Shown: positions 1-6,855, counted from the stretch's first letter. The stretch is 7,975 nucleotides of DNA from an uncultured Verrucomicrobiota bacterium (GCA_903925515.1 CAIYFP010000451.1:1-7975); one strand, 5' to 3'. The notes: generated by a model from the letters alone, not told the origin. A program made the numbers and translations.

Positions 1-1
1 C

Positions 2-151
2 AAGAATCGGCTGGCACGATTGTTCGTCCGCACCAAGGAGGAGATGGCCCATGCGATTCGCTCAATCATGCGCTCCATTCAGGCAAATGTGAGGTTGGTC
101 ATGTCTTTCTTCCACCTCGCAGACACCAAGTACATTCTCAACGCCCAATAG
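2..151 (+). CDS. IS630-like transposase, C-terminal fragment (5' end outside window)
   Basis: An open frame enters from the left edge and stops at TAG 149-151, giving 49 visible residues. The fragment reads KNRLARLFVRTKEEMAHAIR, then a helix ending near LVMSFFHLADTKYIL. The pattern (N-R-L, an aromatic, a T-x-E-E-[LM] helix, then a run ending in SFF) resembles the C-terminal tail of IS630/Tc1-type DDE transposases, after the last catalytic acid. No catalytic residue lies inside the window, so activity cannot be judged. It is the only plus-strand gene and converges on the minus-strand gene ending at 161. Family assignment is by recognition of a short tail; another DDE family is possible. Confidence 0.55.
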   Translation, partial: KNRLARLFVRTKEEMAHAIRSIMRSIQANVRLVMSFFHLADTKYILNAQ

Positions 152-160
152 CGCATTTAC

Positions 161-439
161 TTACGCAACGATTGATAAGAATCCAAATGGAGAAGCGCCC
201 CAATTCTGAATCGAGTATTCGGCCCGATCCCCATATCCAGTCTTCCTGCCACGATGATGCGTTTTAGGTACCATGTGAATGATCTCGTCGGAGCGTTTAG
301 ACTGCGCATGGATGACGATTTCCTGTGGGTCATGCCACGTGAACCTTACAACCGTGGAATAATCCGGGTCCCTTCCATTTATGGAAACGCTGTAGCATGA
401 GGATAGAAAGGACGCGCGTCTTACAACGATCGTCTTCAT
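161..439 (-). CDS. Hypothetical protein, 92 aa, last gene of the TM2/GYF/DUF2752 cluster
   Basis: I do not recognise a family. The product starts MKTIVVRRASFLSSCYSVSI and is basic, with many His, Arg and Ser residues, no membrane segment and no clear signal peptide. The middle (RFTWHDPQEIVIHAQSK) looks like alternating beta strands. The ATG (437-439) overlaps the TGA of the DUF2752 gene (436-438) as ATGA, which argues for a real, translationally coupled gene. Its stop (161-163) is only 10 bases from the converging transposase stop, so the last codons may lie inside the terminal region of the insertion element. The protein may therefore be 3'-truncated or altered by the insertion. Confidence 0.55.
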   Translation of the reverse strand: MKTIVVRRASFLSSCYSVSINGRDPDYSTVVRFTWHDPQEIVIHAQSKRSDEIIHMVPKTHHRGRKTGYGDRAEYSIQNWGASPFGFLSIVA

Positions 440-885
440 CGTGGAAGCCCGTTATGGATGCATTGAAAAACGCGAAACCTCGCCGTTGGTCCGACTGCAT
501 TGAGATAAAAGAACATGGACACGCAGCAGACAGCATGCGCAATGACAAGCGGCTTGTTCCGGCTAACCGCACGTATACAGAAATCCCCGATTGTCGGCGC
601 CCTTGAAGCGAAGCTCTTGTGGAGCAAGTCCGCAAATGCCACGAGGCACCACAACCCCCAAAGCAAAAACAGCGGGTTTGACTTAAAGGCCGCCAATGGA
701 TCCCCGTGCAAGAGCAGCAGCCACGCGCGACTAGTGCCACACATGGGACACGAGACAAAAAGATACCTCGAAAATGGACAAATGGCTGCTGGCAAGACTC
801 CGACTTGGGAGAGCAATGCTCCGATGACGACGCCGAATGCCAACCCCAAGTAAAGGATCCTTATTTTCTTGGGAAAAACTCCCAT
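436..885 (-). CDS. DUF2752 family membrane protein
   Basis: A 149-residue product when started at the ATG at 885. The DUF2752 core is clear: CPFSRYLFVSCPMCGTSRAW at about residues 36-55, followed by LLLHGDPLAAFKSNP, the usual 'CP.CG.TRA....GD...A...NP' pattern with Cys36, Cys46 and Cys49. Hydrophobic segments at about 10-30, 70-87 and 112-130 suggest three membrane helices. The family's function is unknown; the cysteine pattern might bind metal or form a disulphide, which is inference. The frame stays open further upstream to 1050, but that part lies inside the GYF gene. The 885 start gives a normal family length and a 25-base overlap with the GYF gene. Its TGA forms ATGA with the next gene. 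Confidence 0.8.
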   Translation of the reverse strand: MGVFPKKIRILYLGLAFGVVIGALLSQVGVLPAAICPFSRYLFVSCPMCGTSRAWLLLLHGDPLAAFKSNPLFLLWGLWCLVAFADLLHKSFASRAPTIGDFCIRAVSRNKPLVIAHAVCCVSMFFYLNAVGPTARFRVFQCIHNGLPR

Positions 886-1514
886 TCGCCGAGCTTTCGC
901 TTTTGCTGTGCAGAGAAGCACATCCAATAATCCACTACTGCCACTAGACCAGCCAAGCCGCCCGACACGATGGTAATGATCACCCAGACCCAGCCCTTGG
1001 CTGCTTGGTTCCACTGCATGAATCCAAGCGGCAGGCAGAAAAAGAACCACAGAATTGCTCCACCAAGTGATGTCTCCTTGGGATTCGATGACGGTGGCGG
1101 TGGCGGGACCACTGCGCCACCGGTGCCTTCCCTCAACCTATCCATCATTACGTTTGCGTAAGGCTGCCAGACAGTCCCGCCTTCTTCGATAATCTGTGTT
1201 TCAGCCCGGATTTTTTTGTCGATGAGCTGCCGCTGAAGTTCCTCAATGGTGAATGGGCCAACTGGCGTGTTGTTGGTGTCCGCGAAGAAGTATCGTTTTG
1301 TCTTGGCACTCGATGGGGGCGGGGGAAGAACAGTGGCACCTTCGGTTGCGGCAACGCCCAGCAATTGGTCGAGCCTGAGGAACCTTTTGGTGGCTTCATC
1401 AAGAATCTGAGTATGCCCTCCAAGGTGTCCCGCTTGCCTCATCTTCCGGAGAGTATCAAGAGAAACTGGGCCAATAGAGTTCCCCTCGGAATCAATAAAT
1501 TGATATGTTCCCAT
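861..1514 (-). CDS. Double GYF-domain (GYF_2) membrane protein with TM2-like C-terminus
   Basis: A 217-residue product with two N-terminal GYF_2 domains, at about residues 3-52 (YQFIDSEGNSIGPVSLDTLR) and 74-125 (RYFFADTNNTPVGPFTIEEL). Each has the aromatic start, the G-P-[VF] turn and the following helix. Proline-rich linkers follow at about 64-67 (PPPP) and 137-141 (PPPPP), which is notable because eukaryotic GYF domains bind proline-rich peptides. The C-terminus has two hydrophobic segments (about 150-166 and 175-195) and ends KLGEWEFFP. The GYF domains are probably cytoplasmic and anchored to the inner membrane. The start at 1512-1514 has GGAAG a few bases upstream. It lies 118 bases after the TM2 gene and overlaps the DUF2752 gene, so co-transcription is likely. 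Exact role and ligand unknown. Confidence 0.85.
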   Translation of the reverse strand: MGTYQFIDSEGNSIGPVSLDTLRKMRQAGHLGGHTQILDEATKRFLRLDQLLGVAATEGATVLPPPPSSAKTKRYFFADTNNTPVGPFTIEELQRQLIDKKIRAETQIIEEGGTVWQPYANVMMDRLREGTGGAVVPPPPPSSNPKETSLGGAILWFFFCLPLGFMQWNQAAKGWVWVIITIVSGGLAGLVAVVDYWMCFSAQQKRKLGEWEFFPRK

Positions 1515-1632
1515 AGGCTTCCATTCTTATTAGAGGTCACACTACTGCTAGCCAACACGCCTTGATCGGCACGGTAGCAATGTACGATTTGAAAAATGCT
1601 GGGCGCCTCATCTAAATGCAACAGATGCTGTC

Positions 1633-1857
1633 CTATCGGAGTGCTTGCCCGTCCGCCATTTTGAGGTTGCCGGCTAGAACTCGAACAAAGTCGATAAGCG
1701 CCCAGAGTCCGCCGCCAATGCCAAGCGTCACGATCGAGACAATTAGCACGAGCCACCAATTGCTGTAGCCCATCATTCGCCGGTGAATCCCCAGGCCTCC
1801 TATCAGTAGGCAGACGATGGCAATCGTAAGTTTGGACTTCGGTTGGTTACTTTTCAT
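1633..1857 (-). CDS. TM2 domain-containing protein
   Basis: A 74-residue protein that is almost entirely one TM2 domain: a basic N-terminus (MKSNQPKSK), a first membrane helix (about 9-25) ending in the TM2 signature GGLGIHRRMMGY, a second helix (about 33-58) with GIGGGLWALIDFVRVL, and a short tail LKMADGQ. The G-x-H-R turn and the W-x-[LI]-[IL]-D close of the domain are present. The usual aromatic F-Y after H-R is replaced by R-M-M. TM2 proteins are small two-helix inner-membrane proteins, mostly of unknown function. This appears to be the first gene of the small membrane-protein cluster. No strong ribosome binding site is visible before the ATG. Confidence 0.85.
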   Translation of the reverse strand: MKSNQPKSKLTIAIVCLLIGGLGIHRRMMGYSNWWLVLIVSIVTLGIGGGLWALIDFVRVLAGNLKMADGQALR

Positions 1858-2289
1858 GTTGGTTATTAGTTGTTTGAATTTTGAATTGATTTGCTTGCCA
1901 CGCCTTAGGTCAAACGCATGACGTATGCCCCAAGATTTTGGCGAGGAATGCTGCCGCTTAAGAACTGAACGATCCTGCGTAGGCCGGAGCCTTCCAAAGT
2001 GCAGGAACGTTGTAGATTTAGGAGATGCTGGATTGATCCGCGTAGCAGCTTTTTAAGCCCGACTGACGATGTACGATTGCTAACATTTGCACTCCTTAGC
2101 AGCACCGCATTCAGCCTCTTGTTCATTGATCCCAGGCGTGCCTTGGCACCAACAATTGCGTGGCGTGAGCGCCACAAATTGCTCATATGCGAACAGGCTA
2201 CCCGCCAGACGCGGCGCTTCGCATGGGATATAGTTGAGAAAATGTTCGGCCCGGTCGTTACGGGAACGAAGGGGATGCGCGGGCGCGAT

Positions 2290-2311
2290 GGGGTGTATGG
2301 GTGGGATGGGG
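2290..2311 (+). other. Putative G-quadruplex motif
   Basis: Four G-runs on the plus strand, GGGG (2290-2293), GGG (2299-2301), GGG (2303-2305) and GGGG (2308-2311), are separated by loops of 5, 1 and 2 bases, which fits the standard G3+N1-7 rule. It lies at the change from the AT-richer to the GC-rich part and about 140 bases beyond the PQQ dehydrogenase stop. A transcript of that gene would carry the C-rich complement. Folding in the cell is inference. Confidence 0.5.
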
Positions 2312-2335
2312 TAGGACCGGCCCCCTCCTGGGACC

Positions 2336-2353
2336 GCGCCCGTCCTCGGGCGC
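2336..2353 (-). terminator. GC-rich hairpin downstream of the PQQ dehydrogenase gene
   Basis: A perfect 7-bp stem (GCGCCCG / CGGGCGC, 2336-2342 and 2347-2353) with a 4-base loop lies about 100 bases after the stop of the PQQ dehydrogenase gene. A second 6-bp hairpin (GCGGCC / GGCCGC, 2382-2387 and 2394-2399) lies between. Neither is followed by a T-run in the minus direction, so a classical intrinsic terminator is not shown. They may only stabilise the transcript end. Confidence 0.3.
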
Positions 2354-2452
2354 TCGCTTCATGCCTTTCGGACGCGCGGCGGCGGCCGGGGACGGCCGCG
2401 CTCCCAGGTCGCCCCATGCCCACGCACGGCGGCGGGATCCGCCCGGTGCCCC

Positions 2453-4597
2453 TCAACGACCCAGGGCGAACGCCACGTAGGCGTCGCCGCTCCTTGTGCC
2501 GATCTTGCCGCCCCCGCATGCGATCACCACGTACTGGCGGCCGTTCACGGAGTATGTCGCGGGCGTGGCATAGCCGGCGGCGGGCAACCTCGCCTTCCAC
2601 AACTCCCGGCCCGTCCGGCGGTCAAACGCCCTGAGATGCTCGTCCCGGCTCGCCGCGATGAACACAAGGCCGCCCGCCGTCACCACCGGCCCGCCATAGT
2701 TCTCCGTGCCCGTGCGAGGGAGTCCTTGCGAGATCAGCTCCGGCACCTCGCCCAAGGGGACCTGCCACCGGTGTTCCCCCGTGTTGAGATCGATTGCCGT
2801 CAAGGTGCCCCACGGCGGCTTCAGGGCCGGGTAGCCGTTGGTGTCGAGCCATCGATGGTACCCCGTCATGGTGAAGGGGATGGAGCCCAGCGCATCGGCG
2901 GCGGGCGAGGTGGATCCCTCGACGGGTGCGGCCGCGTCGGTGGCCCTTGCTGCCTCGCGGGTCATCCCGTTCGTCGTCCCCAGCAGATGTGCCAGCAAGG
3001 CATGGCGTTGCCCCGCCGTGAGGAAGTCGAACGAGGGCATCACGCCCTTGCCGGCGCGAAGCAAGGCGAGCACGTCGTCCGCCTTGAGGCGCTGGCCGAC
3101 GCCAAGGAGGGACGGGACGTTCTGCGCCGCGTTGCCGCGCCGGTCAATCCCATGGCAGGCCGCGCAAAGCTGGTTGAACAAGGCCTCCCCCGAGGCCATC
3201 GGGCCACCATCGGCCCGGCGCGCCTCCACCATGGTGAGCACCCATGGCATCTCGTTGGCGTTCACGTACAGGACGCCCGCCGGGTCCACCGCCGCGCCGC
3301 CCCACTCCGCGCCGCCATCGAACCCGGGCAACACGATGGTGCCCTCCTTGCTGGGCGGCATGAACGGCACGTGCGGACGCAGCCGGACGAATCGCTCCAG
3401 CACATGCCGATGGGCGCCGGGCGAGACGTCGGTGATGTCCTCGTGCGTGAACCGCTGCCGCGCGAACGGCGGCGGCCGCAGTGGCACCGGCTGCGTCGGC
3501 CATGCCGACTCGCCCGGCATGTCCGAGGACGGCACCGGCATCTCACGGACCGGGAAGAGGGGCTTGCCAGTCTCGCGTTCGAAGACAAACACGTGCCCGG
3601 ACTTGGTCACCTGGGCGACGGCGTCGATGCGCTGCCCCCCATGGGTCACGGTGACAAGGTTCGGTGGGGCGGGCAGGTCGCGGTCCCAGAGGTCATGATG
3701 GACGAGCTGATAATGCCAGAGCCGGCGTCCGGTCCGGGCGTCGATGGCCACGAGGCAGTTCGCGTACAAGTTCGCCCCGATCCGGTTCCCGCCCCAGAAG
3801 TCGAACGCCGCCGAGCCCGTGGGGCAGAACACCATGCCGCGCCGCTCGTCGAGGGCGAACCCCGCCCAGACGTTGGCGCCGCCGGCGTATCGGTGGGCAT
3901 GCGGGGGCCATGTCTCATGGCCGGGCTCGCCCGGCTGGGGAATCGTGTGGAACCGCCATGCGAGGCGGCCGGTCCGGATGTCGTAGGCCCGGATGTGCCC
4001 GGGTGCCGCCGGCGCGGGTCCCTCGCCCAGCCGCATCCCCATGATGAGCAGGTCGCCGAACACCACCCCCGGCGTGTTCGCCTGCAACGACAAGCCCCGG
4101 ACGTCGCGCCCGAGCCCGTCCAGCAGGTCCAGGGTGCCGTCCTTGCCAAACCCGGGCACCCGTCGGCCGGTGCCCGCGTCCAGCGCATGGAGGAAATGAT
4201 CGTTGCCGAACAACACCCGGCGGTCCTGGCCGTCCGCCCAATGAACCAGCCCGCGGTTGACCCCTGCCTTGGTCACGCCGTGAACCGAGGCCGGGTCGAA
4301 GCGCCACAGCTCGCGCCCGGTCGCGGCGTCGAGCGCGAACGCCTGCAAGTCCGGCGTGGTTCCAAACAACACGCCCCCGATGACGAGCGGGTTGCACTGG
4401 ATTTGCGAACGGTTGGCCGGGTCCGCGCCGCCGGCATGGTACGTCCATGCAACCCCGAGCCGCGACACGTTGCGGGGCGTGATCTGGGAGAGCCGCGAGT
4501 AATGGGTGCTGCCCTTGTCCCCGAGGTATGCCGGCCAGTCCACGTCCGCCCCGACGCAACCCCACGCCAACATCCAGACCATGGCCAACCGTCTCAT
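2453..4597 (-). CDS. Exported PQQ-dependent dehydrogenase with internal cytochrome c domain
   Basis: A beta-propeller quinoprotein related to PQQ glucose/alcohol dehydrogenases, expected to oxidise a sugar or alcohol in the periplasm and pass electrons to haem. Started at the ATG at 4597 it has 714 residues; a GTG three codons upstream (4606) is possible. Residues 1-17 form a signal peptide (MRRLAMVWMLAWGCVGA) followed by DVDWPAYLG, the usual first-blade start. Quinoprotein blades are visible (LDAATGRELWRF, YDIRTGRLAWRF, IDARTGRRLWHY, FDRRTGRELW). HHDLWDRDLPAPPN (about 300-313) and the Lys in QVTKSGHVFVFERETGKP (about 332) match the PQQ-site and active-site Asp/Lys region of E. coli membrane glucose dehydrogenase, by memory of the family. 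A cytochrome c domain at about 469-540 has CAACH (478-482) and a likely axial Met in GVMPSF (520). Substrate cannot be told. No pqq biosynthesis gene is in view. Confidence 0.9.
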   Translation of the reverse strand: MRRLAMVWMLAWGCVGADVDWPAYLGDKGSTHYSRLSQITPRNVSRLGVAWTYHAGGADPANRSQIQCNPLVIGGVLFGTTPDLQAFALDAATGRELWRFDPASVHGVTKAGVNRGLVHWADGQDRRVLFGNDHFLHALDAGTGRRVPGFGKDGTLDLLDGLGRDVRGLSLQANTPGVVFGDLLIMGMRLGEGPAPAAPGHIRAYDIRTGRLAWRFHTIPQPGEPGHETWPPHAHRYAGGANVWAGFALDERRGMVFCPTGSAAFDFWGGNRIGANLYANCLVAIDARTGRRLWHYQLVHHDLWDRDLPAPPNLVTVTHGGQRIDAVAQVTKSGHVFVFERETGKPLFPVREMPVPSSDMPGESAWPTQPVPLRPPPFARQRFTHEDITDVSPGAHRHVLERFVRLRPHVPFMPPSKEGTIVLPGFDGGAEWGGAAVDPAGVLYVNANEMPWVLTMVEARRADGGPMASGEALFNQLCAACHGIDRRGNAAQNVPSLLGVGQRLKADDVLALLRAGKGVMPSFDFLTAGQRHALLAHLLGTTNGMTREAARATDAAAPVEGSTSPAADALGSIPFTMTGYHRWLDTNGYPALKPPWGTLTAIDLNTGEHRWQVPLGEVPELISQGLPRTGTENYGGPVVTAGGLVFIAASRDEHLRAFDRRTGRELWKARLPAAGYATPATYSVNGRQYVVIACGGGKIGTRSGDAYVAFALGR

Positions 4598-4684
4598 GGG
4601 ACTCACTCAACCATGGGGGGTGCGCCATGGAAACACCGGGCAAGCCACGGGCACCCATCGCATGCCGGCCGCACGCGCAAGGAC

Positions 4685-4711
4685 GCCCGGCCCGGCCGTC
4701 GCGCGCCGGGC
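4685..4711 (-). terminator. GC hairpin at the end of the DUF2203 gene
   Basis: A 7-bp stem GCCCGGC / GCCGGGC (4690-4696 and 4705-4711) with an 8-base loop starts at the DUF2203 stop codon; 4685-4691 offers the same arm as an alternative pairing. No T-run follows in the minus direction. It could attenuate read-through into the PQQ dehydrogenase gene 90 bases further on, but the evidence is only the inverted repeat in GC-rich DNA. Confidence 0.2.
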
Positions 4712-5088
4712 TATGCCAGCTCCTTCCAGTAGCCCACGTCCTCGTCGCCCTCCTCCCATGAGAGGAGCACCTCGCGCCCGGCCATGATCGAGGGGAATCC
4801 GACAAGGCCGCGTTCAAGGTCCTCGACGAGGATGTCGCGCCTGCGGAACTCCCATTCGGACCGGGCGATCCGGACGACGGCGAGAACCCATTCGTCCACG
4901 CGCGCGCCGCCTTGGTCGCCGAACTCATGGCGAAGCTCCGCCAACCGTTCCTCCATGCGCGGCAAGGATTGCCGCAGGACGCGCAGTTCGTGGAGCCATT
5001 GGCCGACCTGCGGCAGGAGCATGCGGGCCTGCGCGACCGTGTAATGACGCTTGAACCGCATGGAGAACGACCCGCCTCGCCGGTTCAT
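4711..5088 (-). CDS. DUF2203 family protein
   Basis: A 125-residue protein if started at the ATG at 5088. That ATG overlaps the TGA of the TPR gene (5085-5087) as ATGA, so coupled translation is likely. A second start at 5061 (MRFKRHYTVAQARMLLPQVG) gives 116 residues, fits the family's usual N-terminus better and has GAGGCGGG about 9 bases upstream; the choice is open. DUF2203 is recognised from the start HYTVAQARMLLPQVGQWL, a charged helical middle (LRVLRQSLPRMEERLAELRH), and the end RGLVGFPSIMAGREVLLSWE followed by EGDEDVGYWKELA. This matches the family pattern 'G.VDFPS...GREV.L.W..GE.EI.YWH'. The protein is probably cytoplasmic and acidic. Its biochemical role is unknown. Confidence 0.85.
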   Translation of the reverse strand: MNRRGGSFSMRFKRHYTVAQARMLLPQVGQWLHELRVLRQSLPRMEERLAELRHEFGDQGGARVDEWVLAVVRIARSEWEFRRRDILVEDLERGLVGFPSIMAGREVLLSWEEGDEDVGYWKELA

Positions 5089-6773
5089 GGGCCGCCCCGC
5101 CCCAGCTTCCGGCGCAACGCGGGCGACGACTCGATCTTCTCGGCCTTCCCCCATGCCTCGCGCGCCGGGCCCGCGCGCCCAAGGGCCTCCAGCACATCCC
5201 CCAGGTGCTCGAGCACCGTCGCGTCGGGCTCGTCCTTGAGGAGCTCGGCGGCCTTCTCAAGGTGCGGCAACGCCTCCGCCGCCTTGCCCAGGCGAAACAA
5301 GACCCAGCCAAGGCTGTCAAGGTACGCGGAGTTGTCAGGGTCGGCGACGACCGCCTTCTCGATCAGGTCGCGGGCCTCGGCGAGACGAACGCCTTGGTCG
5401 GCCCATGAGTAGCCAAGGAAGTTCAACGCCGGGGCGAAGTCCGGCTTCAGGGCAAGGGCCTTCTCGGCCCGCGCAAGCGAGTCGGCCCCGCGCCCCGACT
5501 GCTCCAGCACGACGGCGTACTGGAAGAAAAACCGGTGGTCGAGCAGCCGCGCGTCGCCCTCGGCCGCCTTCTCCGCCCGCTCGATGGCATCCAGCGCCAA
5601 CGCATGCTTCTTGAGCCGTCCAAAACCCATCGAGGCAAGGTATTCGAGGCGGAAGCTCGGCTTCATGCACAGGCGCGCCTTGTCCACCACCTCGGACACG
5701 GCGTCGAACCTCCTTGAGGACAGGATCGCCGTCAGCAGGTCCACGTGGGCTGATTCCTGCGTCGGGTCCAGCAACAGGCTTTTCCGGAACCACTCCTCGG
5801 CCTCGTCAAAGCGACGGCGCTCCATGGCGATGGCGCCGAGGTAGTAGGGGGGCATGGGGTTGGCGGGGGCGGCGCGGCGGAGCGCCTCCAGCTGCGCGGC
5901 CGCGTCGTCGAGGCGGCCCGTGCGCAGGTAGAGCTCGGCGAGCTTGGCCGACGCCATGGGGTTGCGGGACCCGGGCTCGGCGAGCTTGGCGAGGATGGCC
6001 TCGGAGACGTTGGTGCGCCCGAGGGCGTGGTTTTGGTCCGCGAGGCGAAGCAGGATGGCGGGCTGCTTGGGTTGCAGTCCCTCGACAAGGTCCAGCTCGG
6101 CCATGGCCTTGGGCTTTACCCGGGGTGCCACGCCCGGGTTTCGCAACGCGAGCTGGCCGAGCAACTCCGCGACATCAAGGTGGAAGATCGCGTTGGTCCG
6201 TTCCTGCAACGCGGCCTTGCCCAGCAACGATTCCGCCTCCTCGACGCGCCCGCCCTCGACGAGCAAGCGGCCCAGGGACGCGTACGCCGTCAGGTGAGCC
6301 GGGCCGTCACCCAGCCCGCGCCGGTACGCGCCCATGGCCTCGTTGGTCCTGCCGCTCTGGACGTAGGCAAGGCCAAGCATGGACCACAACCCGGGGTCGG
6401 GCTTGGCCCCGGGACCTTGCGTGGCCTTCTCGAGGACCATGGCCGCCTCCCGGTACTCGCGGCGCACCAGCCGACGCCGGGCGACCTCCCGGGCAAGCGC
6501 CACGTTGGACGGATCCTCGCCCACGGCCTTCGACCAGTAGTCGAGCAGGCCGGGGCCGTCGTCGTTCATCTCGCGGATCACCCCCGCGCCATAGGCAGCC
6601 ATGGCGCGGGCGCGACGGTCGAGCGCCTCGTCGCTGGCGCGCGACGTCCCTGCCGGGGACTGGATGCGCGGGGAACCCTGGGGGCGCGGGGCGCGACAAC
6701 CGGCGACCAACAGGCAAGCAAGCCCGCCGACCGTCCATGACGTTGTCCACGCCCGTGCCATGCGTCGTTGCAT
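5085..6773 (-). CDS. TPR-repeat lipoprotein
   Basis: A 562-residue product from the ATG at 6773; a TTG four codons upstream (6785) is less likely. The N-terminus is a lipoprotein signal peptide: basic start MQRRMAR, hydrophobic run, lipobox LVAGC with Cys at about 26. Most of the rest is tetratricopeptide repeats, visible for example at about 125-155 (LWSMLGLAYVQSGRTNEAMG), 160-185, 275-335 (MPPYYLGAIAMERRRFDEAE) and 445-535 (ALNFLGYSWADQGVRLAEAR, then SAYLDSLGWVLFRLGKAAEA). The last two repeats resemble those of outer-membrane TPR lipoproteins of the Pseudomonas LbcA type, which bind a C-terminal processing protease; that role here is inference and no such protease is in the window. It probably acts as a protein-binding scaffold in the periplasm. 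It is coupled by ATGA to the DUF2203 gene. Confidence 0.85.
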   Translation of the reverse strand: MQRRMARAWTTSWTVGGLACLLVAGCRAPRPQGSPRIQSPAGTSRASDEALDRRARAMAAYGAGVIREMNDDGPGLLDYWSKAVGEDPSNVALAREVARRRLVRREYREAAMVLEKATQGPGAKPDPGLWSMLGLAYVQSGRTNEAMGAYRRGLGDGPAHLTAYASLGRLLVEGGRVEEAESLLGKAALQERTNAIFHLDVAELLGQLALRNPGVAPRVKPKAMAELDLVEGLQPKQPAILLRLADQNHALGRTNVSEAILAKLAEPGSRNPMASAKLAELYLRTGRLDDAAAQLEALRRAAPANPMPPYYLGAIAMERRRFDEAEEWFRKSLLLDPTQESAHVDLLTAILSSRRFDAVSEVVDKARLCMKPSFRLEYLASMGFGRLKKHALALDAIERAEKAAEGDARLLDHRFFFQYAVVLEQSGRGADSLARAEKALALKPDFAPALNFLGYSWADQGVRLAEARDLIEKAVVADPDNSAYLDSLGWVLFRLGKAAEALPHLEKAAELLKDEPDATVLEHLGDVLEALGRAGPAREAWGKAEKIESSPALRRKLGRGGP

Positions 6774-6855
6774 GAGCCCAATCAAGACCCGTTGCGCGGC
6801 CGCGCAAGGGCGGGGCCGCCACCGAGCGTTTGCGCCGTCGCGCCGCAGGGCACGA

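Larger units (their letters stand above)
1858..2452. other. Long intergenic stretch with composition change; no convincing gene
   Basis: About 595 bases separate the TM2 start from the PQQ dehydrogenase stop. The part 1858-2275 is relatively AT-rich like the left cluster; from about 2276 the sequence is strongly GC-rich. A minus-strand frame is open over 1905-2186 (93 residues from an ATG, basic, starting MSNLWRSRHAIVGAKARLGS), but it has no good ribosome binding site and matches no family I know. The region just upstream of 1857 must hold the promoter of the TM2 cluster. The best minus-strand candidate is TTGACC (1908-1913) with an 18-base spacer and a poor -10 (TCAATT, 1884-1889), which is weak support. 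The GC-rich part has hairpins and a G-run motif, listed separately. Confidence 0.6.

Noticed and set aside
886..1050. Upstream extension of the DUF2752 frame (204 residues)
   Set aside because: The extra 55 residues lie inside the GYF gene, have no family match and make the protein too long; the ATG at 885 gives a normal DUF2752 length.
1905..2600. 231-residue minus open frame running from inside the PQQ gene into the intergenic stretch
   Set aside because: Its first half is an out-of-frame reading of the PQQ dehydrogenase gene and low in complexity. Only the last 93 codons lie in unexplained sequence, and these are reported as a finding, not a gene.
2636..4732. 698-residue plus-strand open frame opposite the PQQ dehydrogenase
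   Set aside because: Its translation is rich in Arg, Gly, Pro and His with no known domain, as expected from the mirror frame of a GC-rich gene. The minus strand encodes a clear quinoprotein over the same bases.
5714..6775. 353-residue plus-strand open frame opposite the TPR gene
   Set aside because: The product is nearly all Arg, Gly, Pro and Ala, with no domain; it is an antisense by-product of GC-rich codons. The TPR repeats and lipobox on the other strand are convincing.
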